From contig NZ_KV880637.1 of the NCBI RefSeq assembly GCF_001907695.1, positions 744,001 through 808,000 on the forward strand: a stretch of 64,000 nt of DNA. Direction: 5' to 3'. Positions 25,519-35,463 of the stretch are shown piece after piece. The stretch is from Thalassospira sp. TSL5-1. GTDB lineage: Bacteria; Pseudomonadota; Alphaproteobacteria; Rhodospirillales; Thalassospiraceae. The position numbers and the translations under genes were made by a program. The stretch's first letter is position 1. Each line of letters opens with the position of its first letter. The notes below the pieces were generated by a model. That model was given only the letters and a program-made list of their open reading frames with translations. It was not told where the DNA came from and did no database searches.

Positions 25519-26769
25519 TCAGGCAGCATTACCCCATTTGGGAAACGGATCGGGCAGAGCGGCAAAGGGCCGTGCATTGAAGCGGTCGCCATAAGGGTCA
25601 TCAGGATCGTTTGTCGGGTGGACTGCAGTTCCAATGTCGTCATCGTCAATCAGGCAGGCATCAAGGCGTGCGCGGATATCTGCTTCGTTCATGTTCGTGC
25701 CGATAAACACGATTTCCTGGCGGCGGTCGCCAAAAACCGGATGCCATATTTTACGCAACATGCTTTCCCATTCCGGCCCCGAGGGCCAGCGATCCTGCGG
25801 GACCGACACCCACCAGTTGCCCAGTGCCTCGTGCTGAACAGCGGCACCGGCCTGGCTAAGCTCGCCCACCCAATTGGGGCGGGTGGCAATCCAGAAATGG
25901 CCTTTGGCACGAATGACGCCGGGCCATTCGGAATGGAGAAAATCGTAAAAACGTTGCGGATGAAACGGTAACGCACAGCGATAGGTAAAGCTGGTAATGC
26001 CATATTCCTCGGTTTCGGGGATATGGTCGGTGAAACCATACAGTTCCTTGGCCCATAGCGGGTGTTCATGGGCGCGGTCAAAATTGAACAGGCCGGTCGC
26101 CAGAATTTTATCTGGTGAAATTTGCCCCCGGGTGGTTTGGATGATTTCGGCATCCAGGTTCAGAGCGCGGATGATATGGCGCACGGTTTCAAGTTCGGAC
26201 GGGCTGACAAGATCGGTTTTGTTGAGGATGATGACATCGGCAAACTCGATCTGATCGACGAGCAGGTTAACAATGGTGCGTTCATCCTCTTTGCCGAGTG
26301 ATTCCCCGCGATCCCGCAGAAAATCCTGCGAACTGTAATCGCTGATCAGGCGGGCGGCATCCACCACGGTTGCCATTGTATCAAGGCGGGCAACATCGCT
26401 TAGGGATTCACCGTAAGCATCGCGGAAATCAAAGGTGGCGGCAACGGGCAGGGGCTCGGCAATGCCCGTTGATTCAATCAGCAAATAGTCAAACCGCTTT
26501 TCATCGGCCAGCTTGCGCACCTCGGCCAGCAGGTCATCGCGCAATGTGCAGCAAATGCAACCATTGCTCATTTCCACCAGCTTTTCATCTAGCCGGGACA
26601 GGCCCGCCCCGCCATTGCGTACCAGGTCAGCATCAATATTGACCTCGCTCATGTCATTGACAATCACGGCCACCCGCAGGCCATCGCGGTTGTTTAGTAC
26701 ATGATTCAAAACCGTGGTTTTGCCAGCCCCAAGAAAGCCGGACAGGACGGTAACAGGCAGCTTGTTCAT
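25519..26769 (-). CDS. CobW/COG0523 GTPase, putative zinc chaperone (ZigA-like)
   Basis: A 416-residue metal-chaperone GTPase. It has Walker [10 protein letters not shown] (residues 11-19), the metal-binding GCICC motif, ESTGIAEP (Walker B region), and the NKTDL guanine-specificity motif. The C-terminal CobW_C domain ([18 protein letters not shown]...) follows. A near-perfect Zur box lies 22 nt upstream of its start, so it is almost surely induced in zinc shortage. The length and CALPFHP element fit the ZigA-type zinc subclass rather than cobalamin CobW. The start ATG has GGAGGA upstream. Confidence 0.92.
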   Translation of the reverse strand: MNKLPVTVLSGFLGAGKTTVLNHVLNNRDGLRVAVIVNDMSEVNIDADLVRNGGAGLSRLDEKLVEMSNGCICCTLRDDLLAEVRKLADEKRFDYLLIESTGIAEPLPVAATFDFRDAYGESLSDVARLDTMATVVDAARLISDYSSQDFLRDRGESLGKEDERTIVNLLVDQIEFADVIILNKTDLVSPSELETVRHIIRALNLDAEIIQTTRGQISPDKILATGLFNFDRAHEHPLWAKELYGFTDHIPETEEYGITSFTYRCALPFHPQRFYDFLHSEWPGVIRAKGHFWIATRPNWVGELSQAGAAVQHEALGNWWVSVPQDRWPSGPEWESMLRKIWHPVFGDRRQEIVFIGTNMNEADIRARLDACLIDDDDIGTAVHPTNDPDDPYGDRFNARPFAALPDPFPKWGNAA

Positions 26770-26790
26770 GGTGGAGGACTCTTGTGGTTA

Positions 26791-26810
26791 TGTAATGTTA
26801 TAACATAACA
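26791..26810. promoter_or_regulatory. Zur box
   Basis: A 20-bp dyad with core ATGTTATAACAT and outer GTAATG.../...CATAAC, differing from perfect symmetry at one pair. It matches the alphaproteobacterial Zur operator consensus and lies just upstream of the CobW GTPase gene. Confidence 0.88.
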
Positions 26811-27192
26811 ATATCGGGAAGTGTTCATTATGGCAAGGGGCGAGCTGAGACAGCAAAAACACAAATTTGTATCAAAATGTTGTTCGATGATTGCGATTGA
26901 CCCGCTAGCCTGCGCGCACGTTGAATAATCATTCAATGTGCTTAACCCGAGATGACCTGGTTCGTCAGATATGGAAAGATCATCGTGATGAAGGGCAACG
27001 AAACGATAACAGGCGCATGAAGGCCAGCATAGAGGATGAAACACACAAATCTAACTGGCTGTTTGAAAAAGCCTTTGATCAATTGGGCGGGGGACGACCT
27101 TTGTTGTTATTGCGACAACATCATTATTTGAACAGGAATGGTGTATCTGTGATGCTCCGGGATGGGGAACTAACCTGCACACGGAAACAACG

Positions 27193-27321
27193 ATGCCCGA
27201 GGATGTGCTTAAAGGTATTAATGACAGCATTGAACCGGTTCGGCGCGAAATTGACTGGTTTAATGGGTTATCGCCACTCGATCAGGTTCGGGTGTTGCAG
27301 CGCGCTTTCGGAGGGCCGTAG
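27193..27321 (+). CDS. Small hypothetical protein
   Basis: A 42-codon frame (starts MPEDVLKGINDSIEPV, ends VRVLQRAFGGP) with natural amino-acid composition. It stops 4 nt before the next gene, and its last codons contain that gene's GGAGGG. The same frame is open back to a stop at about 27077 but offers no other start. It may be a complete small protein or the 3' end of a decayed gene. A longer frame overlapping it in another register (26921-27325) has unconvincing composition. Confidence 0.4.
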   Translation: MPEDVLKGINDSIEPVRREIDWFNGLSPLDQVRVLQRAFGGP

Positions 27322-27325
27322 GTGA

Positions 27326-27739
27326 ATGAAAACAATACTGCCGCGTGTCTTGCGATGGACCCTCTATATCATAGGCGCCATTTTAGGTGCTGCAATCATA
27401 CTGCTGTATTCTCTGTCTGTCTGGAGAAATTCTATGACACCTGATGATCTGCGGCTTTTCCCCGAACCCAGCTTGTCTTCATTTATTACGGGTGGGTATG
27501 AGTTTGACGCGCAGGCAACGGTTGATCATTATAATCATTTGTTTGCTGGGCAAAGTGCGACGGAAATTGTGCATTTTCTTGAAGAAAACAATTATCATGT
27601 CTTTTTGGATGCGCCCGATGAGATAAGTTTTATTGTTTCCAAAAACGTTATGGTTTTTGAATATAGCGCAACAATAATACTAAAATTCAACAATGGAATT
27701 TTCCGTGAATCAGATGTAACAGCATGGGGGGTAAAGTAG
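27326..27739 (+). CDS. Hypothetical single-pass membrane protein
   Basis: A 137-residue protein with one N-terminal helix (about residues 10-32, WTLYIIGAILGAAIILLYSL) and a polar, presumably periplasmic domain. I recognise no family. GGAGGG at 27310-27315 precedes the ATG. Codon use is slightly more AT-rich than the neighbours. It directly follows the small frame ending at 27321. Confidence 0.65.
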   Translation: MKTILPRVLRWTLYIIGAILGAAIILLYSLSVWRNSMTPDDLRLFPEPSLSSFITGGYEFDAQATVDHYNHLFAGQSATEIVHFLEENNYHVFLDAPDEISFIVSKNVMVFEYSATIILKFNNGIFRESDVTAWGVK

Positions 27740-27835
27740 GAAGATTTCCGTTTTTCGGTTCAAATGGTGAACTGCGGAGCGATGTTTCGCTGCGATGCAA
27801 ATGCTGGTTTGCAGGCTTCTGACGGCTTTTTTTGA

Positions 27836-28417
27836 TCAGTCGAGTGTTGACAGGGTTACATCAACAAAATCGCGCATGGTGGCTTCGTCGGCGGCGCGTC
27901 GTGCCATGAGTTGCAGGCCCTGAGCCGACCCGGCGAGAAAGCGGGCCAGTGCGCGGGTGTTTTTGCCTTCACTAATGTTTTTTTGCGCCTGGGCACGCAC
28001 CAGGGCATCAACGAATAAAAGCTCAATGCGTTTAAAGGATTGGCGGGCAAGGGTGGCGGTGTCCGCATCGTGCGGGGCTAGTTCCATGCCGGAATTGACC
28101 ATCAGGCAGCCCTTGTTGCGCCCGTCGGTCAGGCCGCTTTTGATCATATCGTGAAAGGTTTCGCAAATTGCCTGGCGCCCATCGGGCATTTCGATCAGCT
28201 TGGCAAAGCGCACGGCAGAAATTTTCAGGGTGTAATGGTCCAGAACCCGTAGAAACAATGCTTTTTTATCGCCAAAACTGGCATACATGCTGGCCCGGTT
28301 CAGCCCGGTTTCATCGACCAGATCCTGAACCGAGGTTCCTTCAAACCCCTTGTGCCAGAATACGTTCATTGCGTTATCAAGAACGCTTTCTTCGTCAAAG
28401 GCGCGGGGACGTGCCAT
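27836..28417 (-). CDS. TetR/AcrR family regulator
   Basis: A 193-residue regulator with a textbook N-terminus (MARPRAFDEESVLDNAM) and helix-turn-helix at about 28-50 (TSVQDLVDETGLNRASMYASFGDK). The C-terminal domain contains NKGCLMVNSGMEL, common in the NemR/YxaF-like branch that senses electrophiles. No target gene is divergent from it; its neighbours are a membrane protein and the folA-thyA operon. Confidence 0.9.
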   Translation of the reverse strand: MARPRAFDEESVLDNAMNVFWHKGFEGTSVQDLVDETGLNRASMYASFGDKKALFLRVLDHYTLKISAVRFAKLIEMPDGRQAICETFHDMIKSGLTDGRNKGCLMVNSGMELAPHDADTATLARQSFKRIELLFVDALVRAQAQKNISEGKNTRALARFLAGSAQGLQLMARRAADEATMRDFVDVTLSTLD

Positions 28418-28515
28418 TTAGCAATGCTCACATTCACGGGTTATTGTGATTAAGAACACACCTTAGATAGCCATCAGAAAGGGATCAAGTTTTCGGAACC
28501 GATTCCAGGACCTGA

Positions 28516-29040
28516 TCACGCGATTTTGTCCAAGGTGACAAAGCTGAACGCCGGACCGTTTTCAGTATTTTGATGATTTTCACGCCAAACTTCCTGCCAT
28601 TCGGCTTTCGGCAGGGGAGGTAAAAACGTATCTGCCTCGACGGTGGCATGAACTTCGGTAATTTCATAGCGTGTGGTATAGGGCAGGGCGAGGCGATATA
28701 TTTGTGCACCGCCAGCGATGATAACGTCGTTCACACCGTCACGCCGGGCAATGCCGTCGGCCACCTTGATGGCGCTTTCCATATCGTGGCAGACAATGAC
28801 GCGCTTATGATCAAACGTCCAATCCCTGTCGCGTGTCACCACAATCGAGGTGCGACCGGGGAGTGGTTTGCCAATCGATTCAAATGTAACGCGGCCCATG
28901 ATCATGGGCTTGCCCGATGTCAGCGCCTTGAAGCGTTTCAGGTCTTGGGGGATATCCCAAGGCATCCAGCCATCGCGGCCAATGGCGTGGTTCTCCGAAA
29001 TGGCAACAACAGCAGTTCGTGTTATCTTCTGGTCGGGCAT
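28516..29040 (-). CDS. folA: Dihydrofolate reductase
   Basis: A 174-residue enzyme reducing dihydrofolate with NADPH. It has the VVAISENHAIGRDGWMPWDIP substrate loop, the general-acid Asp in that segment, and the IIAGGAQIYRLALPY motif. The ATG overlaps the thyA stop by one base (TGATG), giving a coupled thyA-folA operon in which FolA regenerates the tetrahydrofolate consumed by ThyA. Confidence 0.95.
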   Translation of the reverse strand: MPDQKITRTAVVAISENHAIGRDGWMPWDIPQDLKRFKALTSGKPMIMGRVTFESIGKPLPGRTSIVVTRDRDWTFDHKRVIVCHDMESAIKVADGIARRDGVNDVIIAGGAQIYRLALPYTTRYEITEVHATVEADTFLPPLPKAEWQEVWRENHQNTENGPAFSFVTLDKIA

Positions 29041-29834
29041 CAGACAGCGACCTTGGCGGCAATATGCGGGTGCGGGTCATAGCCCGTTAAGGTGAAGTCG
29101 TCATATTTGAAATCAAAAATCGACGTCATATCGGGGTTGATCTGCATGTGCGGCAGCGGGCGCGGATCGCGCGCAAGCTGCGTTTCCACTTGGTCAAGGT
29201 GGTTGGTGTAAAGATGCGCATCGCCCAGCGTATGAACAAAATCACCCGGTTTAAGGTCGCATACCTGGGCAACCATCAGGGTTAACAAGGCATAGGATGC
29301 GATATTGAACGGTACGCCCAGGAAAATATCGGCACTGCGCTGGTAAAGCTGGCAGGACAGTTTGCCATCGGCGACATAAAACTGGAACAGGCAGTGGCAG
29401 GGCGGCAGGGCCATATGGGGTACATCGGCGACATTCCAGGCCGACACCATCAGACGGCGGGAATCGGGCGTGGTTTTGATCTGGTCAATAACGGTGCTGA
29501 TCTGGTCAATCGTTTCGCCATTTGCCCCGCGCCAGGACCGCCACTGGCCGCCATAAACCGGGCCAAGATCGCCATTTTCATCGGCCCATTCATTCCAGAT
29601 ACGGACACCATTATCCTGCAGATATTTGACATTGGTGTCACCCGACAAAAACCACAGCAATTCGTGAATGATGGATTTCAGGTGCAGTTTCTTGGTTGTG
29701 ACCATCGGAAAACCTTCGGCCAGGTCAAAGCGCATCTGATGGCCGAAAATCGAAATCGTGCCCGTGCCGGTGCGGTCTTCCTTGCGGGTGCCGGTGTCGC
29801 GCACCAGACGCATCAGATCAAGATATTGCTGCAT
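29040..29834 (-). CDS. thyA: Thymidylate synthase
   Basis: A 264-residue enzyme methylating dUMP to dTMP. Signatures are [32 protein letters not shown], the catalytic [11 protein letters not shown] (nucleophile Cys), and [22 protein letters not shown]. The length equals E. coli ThyA. The frame is open back to 30110, but that part is antisense to the tmRNA gene and is not coding; MQQYLDLM at 29834 is the canonical start. Confidence 0.97.
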   Translation of the reverse strand: MQQYLDLMRLVRDTGTRKEDRTGTGTISIFGHQMRFDLAEGFPMVTTKKLHLKSIIHELLWFLSGDTNVKYLQDNGVRIWNEWADENGDLGPVYGGQWRSWRGANGETIDQISTVIDQIKTTPDSRRLMVSAWNVADVPHMALPPCHCLFQFYVADGKLSCQLYQRSADIFLGVPFNIASYALLTLMVAQVCDLKPGDFVHTLGDAHLYTNHLDQVETQLARDPRPLPHMQINPDMTSIFDFKYDDFTLTGYDPHPHIAAKVAV

Positions 29835-29980
29835 GCCGTGTTCGTCCTGGGAATCTGAATTTGGGGAATCTGTTTTGCCGCAGGATAGACAGGTGCGGCG
29901 TTGCACGCAACGACTGATCGGAACTTGCCTTTGGGGGAATTGTTCCCGTGATGTTGCAAAAAGATTTCCCTTAAACCCCC

Positions 29981-30010
29981 TTGTGAAACAGGGGGGAATT
30001 CCCCTATATA
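29981..30010 (+). promoter_or_regulatory. Sigma-70-type promoter of ssrA
   Basis: TTGTGA (29981-29986) and TATATA (30005-30010) are separated by 18 nt and lie just before the predicted acceptor piece of tmRNA. The spacer contains GGGGGGAATTCCCC. Confidence 0.7.
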
Positions 30011-30017
30011 GGGACTG

Positions 30018-30375
30018 CCGGGGTAACCCGGTTATGGCACTAAACTGCGTGGCAGAATAGGCTTTACGGACCCGGGGGCGGTACCCGGCGGCTCCACCAT
30101 ATCCACACATCGTTTAACTCGGGCGATGATCGTGGGGCCGAAATAGGATCGACGTGAGTAGTAAAAGCCAATGTGGGTGCTCGGCATGGTACCACCGATA
30201 TCGGGCCAATGTTTGTAAACGCAAACGACAACAATGCTCCGGTTGCTGTTGCCGCCTAAGCGGTACTAGCACCAAAGCGAAATTCCGGTTGCCGGGAGCG
30301 GTAATCGGTGGGGGGTGAGGCACCTAGCAACAGAACGCCTCATTATTCCCCGTTAAAATCCGGTTACAGAATGCG
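30018..30375 (+). ncRNA. ssrA: tmRNA, two-piece (permuted) form
   Basis: The gene is circularly permuted, as in alphaproteobacteria. The acceptor piece comes first and ends at 30099 with CGGCTCC-A-CCA, preceded by a T-arm (CCGGG, loop GGCGGTA, CCCGG). After about 34 nt, the coding piece starts at 30134 with GGGGCCG, which pairs fully with CGGCTCC (one G-U) to form the acceptor stem; GGATCGACG follows as in other tmRNAs. The tag frame at 30221-30259 encodes ANDNNAPVAVAA and stops with TAA. Outer ends are estimated. The RNA rescues stalled ribosomes and tags their products for ClpXP; the adaptor gene sspB follows directly. Confidence 0.93.
30221..30259 (+). other. tmRNA proteolysis-tag reading frame
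   Basis: GCA resume codon followed by codons for ANDNNAPVAVAA and TAA. The hydrophobic C-terminal VAVAA is what ClpX recognises; the ANDN part is the SspB-binding end in alphaproteobacteria. Confidence 0.9.
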
Positions 30376-30501
30376 ACGAAGTGATGGTCGCACTCTTGTA
30401 ATTCTCTCACGCTTGTTTATGAATAGAAACTGACAAATGCGCCATTGGGGATAGTGGCGTATAGGAGTGACGGGTTCCGCCCGCCAGATACAGGATTTTC
30501 G

Positions 30502-31002
30502 ATGCACGAACCGGAAGAATTCCGATACGATCTGATGGTCGATCAGGCGCTGCGCGGCGTGGTAAAGCAAATTTTGACTCGCGTGGCCAAAGAGGGCCTT
30601 TTCGGCGAGCATCATTACTATGTCACGTTTCAAACCAACCATCCCGGCGTTGAGTTGCCCGATGCGCAGCGCAAGGCACATCCCGATAATATCACGGTTG
30701 TGGTGCAGCACCGCTTTTGGGACATGAAGGTCACGGACGAGTATTTCTCGGTCGGTATGAGCTTTGACAATATGCCGACAACGGTTGTGGTTCCGTTTGA
30801 TGCCATGCTGGCCTTTGTCGATCCGTCCGCCAACTTCATGCTGACTTTCAGTGTTGAAGAAGAAATGGATGACGACGATTTTGAGGATGAAGACGTAGAA
30901 CCGGCCCAGCTGACGACCGATCCCGCGTCGCGGGCCAAACCGGCGGCCGAGTCTGGTGAAGGGGGCGAAGTGATCGCCCTGGATGCCTTCCGCAAAAAAT
31001 GA
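30502..31002 (+). CDS. sspB: ClpXP adaptor protein SspB, alphaproteobacterial type
   Basis: A 166-residue adaptor. The folded substrate-binding domain (about 1-115) has YDLMVDQALRGVVKQILTRVA, HHYYVTFQTNHPGVELPDAQR, VVVQHRFWDMKV and FVDPSANFMLTF. An acidic linker follows (DDDDFEDEDVEP), ending in a C-terminal ClpX-binding segment (VIALDAFRKK). It delivers ssrA-tagged proteins to ClpXP. The ATG at 30502 starts MHEPEEFRYD; the upstream extension is atypical. Adjacency to ssrA supports the assignment. Confidence 0.93.
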   Translation: MHEPEEFRYDLMVDQALRGVVKQILTRVAKEGLFGEHHYYVTFQTNHPGVELPDAQRKAHPDNITVVVQHRFWDMKVTDEYFSVGMSFDNMPTTVVVPFDAMLAFVDPSANFMLTFSVEEEMDDDDFEDEDVEPAQLTTDPASRAKPAAESGEGGEVIALDAFRKK

Positions 31003-31028
31003 TTGATGGCATATTGCCAGGTAAAATG

Positions 31029-31061
31029 AAAACGGACGGTATATTGGGTACCGTCCGTTTT
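31029..31061. terminator. Bidirectional terminator
   Basis: A perfect 13-bp stem (AAAACGGACGGTA / TACCGTCCGTTTT) with a 7-nt loop between the convergent sspB and chemotaxis genes. Confidence 0.9.
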
Positions 31062-31066
31062 GCTGT

Positions 31067-32305
31067 TTAAAGGGCTTCTTCAATGAAACCTTTGACTTCG
31101 TCATAAAGGCCTTCGGAATGCCCCGATAGATTTTCGGAATATTCCGATAGGAGGGTTCCTTGTTCGGCGGTTTTTTCGGCCAGCCCGTCTAGTCGGGCGA
31201 GATCGGTTGTAATCGTGTTAATGCCATTGGCCACGGCCAGGATATTATCGGCAATATCGCGCGAGGCCGCGTGTTGCTGTTCGACGACCGTCCCAAGATT
31301 CTCGGCAATTTCCTCGTTGGTTTCGATCACTTTGCGTGTATCGGTTAGTTCAGTCACCACGCGTACCGTGTTTTCGCGAATGGCGGAGATCCTGTCGGTA
31401 ATGTCCTTGGTGGATTTCGCCGTTTGTGTCGCCAGGGATTTGACTTCACCGGCCACAACGGCAAATCCCTTGCCAGCTTCACCTGCACGGGCGGCTTCGA
31501 TGGTGGCATTTAGCGCCAAAAGATTGGTCTGCGAGGCAATGTCCTGAATGATTTTGACGACGGTGCCAATTTCTTCTACTGCTTCTGACAGGTTGTTCAT
31601 TACCTCGCCGGTATCGTTCATTTCCGCGACGGCCCGGTTGGCCACTTCGGTCAGGCGCTCGATCTGCGATGAAATCTCGCTAATTGACTGGGTCATTTGT
31701 TCGGCGGTGCTGGAAACATGGTTGGCCTGTTGGGCGGTGGTGTCGCCAGCCTCGCGGATTTTGCCCGCCAGGTCCGATCCTTCGGTCGAATTTTCCGAAA
31801 GGTCATTTGACAGGGTATTAAGTTTGTCTGCTGCTTCCTGCACCTTTTGCGACAGATTGACACAGGTGCGCCCCATCTTGACCTGGTCGGTGATAATTTC
31901 CCCGCTCATGATAAAACCGGTTTCCGTCCCTGTTTCGTCCCGCAGGGGAGTAACGGTGATCATCAGGGTTTGATCGTCCAGCCGAACGCGCTGGTAAATC
32001 GGCATTTCCGCAAGCCTGCTGCCAAGGTTATGGAACTGCTTACGGTCAAAGATTTTGTTCAGCTGGGCGATGGGCAGGTCAATCAACTTGGAAAAATCGA
32101 TATTGTCTGTCTGCAAGAGAGTTTGCGCGAACTCTCGGGAAATAAAGCGAATTTTTCCCGATAAATCACATGTCACAATATTGTATGGAATGGAATTAAT
32201 TACATCTTTATAAAATGAATTCAGTCGGGAGAATTCGCGGTCGGATTGTAAATCTGACTTTATTTTCTGGTTGTCCCGTGTCGATTTACGTTTGAATATT
32301 TGCAT
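31067..32305 (-). CDS. Soluble PAS-domain methyl-accepting chemotaxis protein
   Basis: A 412-residue chemoreceptor without any membrane helix, so it is cytoplasmic. An N-terminal PAS domain (about 30-140, [26 protein letters not shown]) is followed by a coiled-coil signalling domain. The highly conserved hairpin tip is [37 protein letters not shown], where CheA/CheW bind. It likely senses an intracellular cue such as redox or energy state through PAS. It is divergent from the fumarase gene. Confidence 0.92.
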   Translation of the reverse strand: MQIFKRKSTRDNQKIKSDLQSDREFSRLNSFYKDVINSIPYNIVTCDLSGKIRFISREFAQTLLQTDNIDFSKLIDLPIAQLNKIFDRKQFHNLGSRLAEMPIYQRVRLDDQTLMITVTPLRDETGTETGFIMSGEIITDQVKMGRTCVNLSQKVQEAADKLNTLSNDLSENSTEGSDLAGKIREAGDTTAQQANHVSSTAEQMTQSISEISSQIERLTEVANRAVAEMNDTGEVMNNLSEAVEEIGTVVKIIQDIASQTNLLALNATIEAARAGEAGKGFAVVAGEVKSLATQTAKSTKDITDRISAIRENTVRVVTELTDTRKVIETNEEIAENLGTVVEQQHAASRDIADNILAVANGINTITTDLARLDGLAEKTAEQGTLLSEYSENLSGHSEGLYDEVKGFIEEAL

Positions 32306-32663
32306 GATCTGTTACCCCAAATAAAGATCTTATGGTTGAGATCGGGGATATCAGGTTACGACTTGAGTCGATTCAAGGTAAATATTCACTATTGGTTCCT
32401 TTTTTGAAATATATTCAGCGATCATCTAGTATCTTTATACAACTGAATATTGTATAAATGTTGCTATTGTATACGCCAGCATAAGCAGGCGATGTGATCT
32501 GATACTGGTCCTTGTCATTTATTGGGCGAATCGGCCTCGATGGTGGGAAGTGGTCAATGGTCTTTCTTTAAAGGCGTGGTATTTTGCGGCGTCTGGCGTT
32601 ATGTTCCCGTCAAGCAAAGCCAAGAAACACCCCACCTTGTTTTGAGAGAGACGGAAGCCTTCC
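32306..32663. other. Divergent intergenic region, chemoreceptor / fumarase
   Basis: This gene-free stretch of 358 nt is AT-rich on the left (around 32400-32475), where promoter-like TATACA/TATAAA elements occur. I see no operator-like dyad or RNA element that I can name. It holds the promoters of both divergent genes. Confidence 0.4.
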
Positions 32664-34280
32664 ATGAGTGATTTTGTCTATAAAGCCATGTTCGAGCAGG
32701 GCAAGGATGCCACGCCATATCGCAAGATTGGTGACGAAGGTATCGAAACCATTGAAGTTAATGGTGAAACCTTTTTGAAGGTTGCGCCTGAAGCCATCGA
32801 AAAACTGACCCTTCAGGCGTTTTTCGACTGCTCGCATTTGTTGCGTCCCGGCCATCTGGAACAGTTGCGCAAAATCCTGGATGACCCGGAAGCAACGGCG
32901 AATGACAAATTTGTCGCGATGGACCTTTTGAAAAACGCCAATATCGCTTCGGGCGGTGTGCTGCCGATGTGCCAGGATACGGGCACGGCGATTGTCATGG
33001 GCAAGCGCGGTGGCCGTGTGATTACCGATGGCAGCGACGAAGAAGCCGTTTCCAAGGGCATCTGGCGCGCCTATCAGGAATATAACCTGCGTTATTCGCA
33101 GGTTTCCCCGCTCAATATGTTTGAAGAAAAAAACACAGGGTCCAACTTGCCTGCCCAGATTGATCTGTATGCAACGCCGGGTTCCGAATACAAATTCATG
33201 TTCATGGCAAAGGGCGGTGGGTCGGCGAACAAAACCTTCCTGTTCCAGCAGACCAAGGCGCTGTTGAACCCTGAAAGCCTGCGCAAGTTTCTGGATGAAA
33301 AGATCCGCACGCTGGGCACGTCGGCCTGCCCGCCTTATCATCTTGCCATCGTTATTGGCGGGACTTCGGCGGAAGCTACGCTGAAAACCGTTAAAATGGC
33401 CTCGGCGCGGTATTACGATAACCTGCCGACCGAAGGTGGTGATCATGGACAGGCCTACCGTGACCTTGAATGGGAACAGAAGGTTTTGGAAATGACTCGC
33501 GAAATGGGCATTGGTGCGCAGTTTGGCGGCAAATATTTCTGTCATGACGTGCGTGTCATTCGCCTGCCGCGCCACGGTGCAAGCTGCCCGGTGGGTATTG
33601 GGGTGTCATGCTCGGCGGACCGTCAGGTGTTGGGTAAAATTACCAAGGACGGCATCTTTATCGAGGATCTGGAACATAACCCGGCGAAATACCTGCCGGA
33701 GGTTTCCGATGAGCATCTGGATGATGAAGTCGTCAAGGTTGACCTGAACCAGCCGATGGATGACATCCGCAGGCAATTGTCGCAATATCCGGTCAAAACC
33801 CGCCTGGCCCTGACGGGCAAGGTGATTGTGGCCCGTGACATTGCACATGCCAAAATCAAGGAACGCCTTGATGCGGGTGAAGGCATGCCCGAATACATGA
33901 AAAATCATCCGGTTTATTATGCGGGCCCGGCAAAAACGCCGGATGGCATGGCATCGGGGTCGTTTGGGCCGACGACGGCGGGTCGTATGGACGCCTATGT
34001 GGAGCAATTCCAGGCCGCCGGCGGCTCGTTTGTCATGCTGGCAAAGGGCAACCGTTCCAAACAGGTCAAGGATGCGTGCCAGAAATATGGTGGTTTCTAT
34101 CTTGGTTCCATCGGCGGGCCGGCCGCCCGTTTGGCGCAGGATTGCATCAAGAAGGTCGAGGTTCTGGAATATCCCGAACTGGGCATGGAAGCCGTCTGGC
34201 AGATCGATGTTGAAGATTTCCCGGCTTTCATCGTGATTGATGACAAGGGTAACGACTTCTTTGCCGAATTTGGCATCTGA
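32664..34280 (+). CDS. fumA: Fumarate hydratase class I (iron-sulfur)
   Basis: A 538-residue single-chain class I fumarase interconverting fumarate and malate. The N-terminal alpha part has [17 protein letters not shown] and SGSANK-like [11 protein letters not shown]; further Cys residues in ACPPYH and the [17 protein letters not shown] segment provide Fe-S ligands. The C-terminal beta part has GPTTAGRMD and [14 protein letters not shown]. Length is normal for FumA/B. Class I enzymes are oxygen-sensitive, so a class II FumC may be elsewhere. It is followed by a good terminator. Confidence 0.93.
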   Translation: MSDFVYKAMFEQGKDATPYRKIGDEGIETIEVNGETFLKVAPEAIEKLTLQAFFDCSHLLRPGHLEQLRKILDDPEATANDKFVAMDLLKNANIASGGVLPMCQDTGTAIVMGKRGGRVITDGSDEEAVSKGIWRAYQEYNLRYSQVSPLNMFEEKNTGSNLPAQIDLYATPGSEYKFMFMAKGGGSANKTFLFQQTKALLNPESLRKFLDEKIRTLGTSACPPYHLAIVIGGTSAEATLKTVKMASARYYDNLPTEGGDHGQAYRDLEWEQKVLEMTREMGIGAQFGGKYFCHDVRVIRLPRHGASCPVGIGVSCSADRQVLGKITKDGIFIEDLEHNPAKYLPEVSDEHLDDEVVKVDLNQPMDDIRRQLSQYPVKTRLALTGKVIVARDIAHAKIKERLDAGEGMPEYMKNHPVYYAGPAKTPDGMASGSFGPTTAGRMDAYVEQFQAAGGSFVMLAKGNRSKQVKDACQKYGGFYLGSIGGPAARLAQDCIKKVEVLEYPELGMEAVWQIDVEDFPAFIVIDDKGNDFFAEFGI

Positions 34281-34306
34281 TCGTTCCTGATCATATATAT
34301 CGTTTT

Positions 34307-34340
34307 AAACGGGGCAGAAGCATTTTCTGCCCCGTTTTGT
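34307..34340 (+). terminator. Terminator after fumarase
   Basis: A 13-bp stem (AAACGGGGCAGAA / TTCTGCCCCGTTT) with a short loop followed by TTGTTTTGG. Confidence 0.9.
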
Positions 34341-34462
34341 TTTGGTATTTCGTGCTGGTGAATCGGCAGCAAAAGAATAGTCAGAGCCTTGATGGCAAAC
34401 CTTGATTTGGGCGATGCAGCATGGTCTTTTGGCGTCTGATTTTCATCGTCAGGATATGATTA

Positions 34463-35389
34463 ATGTCGCGCCCCTCCGCCTCCTCGTCTTCCGCAAATTT
34501 GGTTGAAAATCGCCTTTTGGGCACATTATGTGCCGTTTTGACCGTGACCATCTGGGCATCATGGATCATTGCGACCCGCTATGCGGTAACAACGCGGTTT
34601 AATGCGGTGGATCTCGGCTTGATCCGTTTTGTGGTGCCGTTTGTCCTGCTCTCGCCAATTTGGTGGAAACGCGGTATCTGGCCGCGCGGCCTGCCGGTTG
34701 GTTTGGGATTGATGATTGTCGTTGGCTCGGGTGTGGCCTATTCGCTGGTTGTGGCAACGGCCCTTAAATTTGCCCCCGCATCGCATGTTGGCACCCTGTT
34801 GCCGGGGGTAATGTCGATTTGGGCGGTATTGATTGGTGTTGCCGTGTTTGGCGAAAGGCCCAACGTGATCCGCTGGGTGGGCTATGGGGTGATTGCCGTC
34901 GGCATTATTATTTTGACCGCCTTGCAACCCGACCAGGCCGACGGGGATACGGTGATTGTTGGGTATGCCCTGCTGTTCTGTGCAGCTTTAATGTGGGCCA
35001 GTTATACGCATGCCCTGCGTCGGTCGGGGCTTCAGGCCATTGACGCCGCAGCCTTCACGGGTTTTTGGTCCTTTGTCAGCTTTGCCGTGATTGCCCTGTT
35101 TGTTGGGACCAATATTGTTGATGCACCGCTCAATGATGTGCTGGTTCAGTTATTGTTTCAGGGGCTTTTGTCCGGGGTGATTGCGGTTGTGACTTATGGC
35201 ATTGCCGTTCGCAATATCGGGTCAACCGGGGCGGCGGCTTTTGGGGCGTTAACACCGGCCTTTTCCGCCCTTGGGGGGGTGTTTTTGCTGGGGGAAGCGG
35301 GCAGCATCAGCCTGATATTGGCGGTCGCACTGGTAATTATTGGTGTGATGATTGCATCGGGTGCGGCGGCTAAACTTTTACGCCGATAA
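34463..35389 (+). CDS. EamA/DMT family transporter
   Basis: A 308-residue membrane protein with about ten helices in two EamA repeats (residues about 18-145 and 165-300). The second repeat ends in LTPAFSALGGVFLLGEAGS, typical of the family. It exports or imports metabolites or drugs; the substrate cannot be read. AGGATA precedes the ATG. It is convergent with the AbrB-type gene. Confidence 0.9.
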   Translation: MSRPSASSSSANLVENRLLGTLCAVLTVTIWASWIIATRYAVTTRFNAVDLGLIRFVVPFVLLSPIWWKRGIWPRGLPVGLGLMIVVGSGVAYSLVVATALKFAPASHVGTLLPGVMSIWAVLIGVAVFGERPNVIRWVGYGVIAVGIIILTALQPDQADGDTVIVGYALLFCAALMWASYTHALRRSGLQAIDAAAFTGFWSFVSFAVIALFVGTNIVDAPLNDVLVQLLFQGLLSGVIAVVTYGIAVRNIGSTGAAAFGALTPAFSALGGVFLLGEAGSISLILAVALVIIGVMIASGAAAKLLRR

Positions 35390-35407
35390 GCTGCTGGTCT
35401 TTACGTG

Positions 35408-35435
35408 ACATGGCGGGCATCACGGCCCGCCATGT
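35408..35435. terminator. Hairpin between convergent genes
   Basis: A perfect 11-bp stem (ACATGGCGGGC / GCCCGCCATGT) with a 6-nt loop. It has no strong T-run, but its place between converging genes suggests a bidirectional terminator. Confidence 0.6.
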
Positions 35436-35463
35436 GATAACGGGGTCGGTTGATATACCCTTG

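Noticed and set aside
26930..26950. TTGAAT-AATC-ATTCAA dyad as an operator
   Set aside because: Short, AT-rich and not close to a convincing start codon; could easily occur by chance.
26921..27325. A 134-codon plus-strand frame before the membrane protein
   Set aside because: No family, unnatural Arg/Cys/Leu-rich tail and no good ribosome site; the overlapping 42-codon frame in another register looks more protein-like.
29835..30110. N-terminal extension of thymidylate synthase
   Set aside because: The extension is antisense to the tmRNA acceptor piece and promoter, and ThyA homologues start at MQQYL.
30114..30323. A 69-codon minus-strand frame opposite tmRNA
   Set aside because: It lies entirely within the structured tmRNA coding piece, whose stems explain the sequence.
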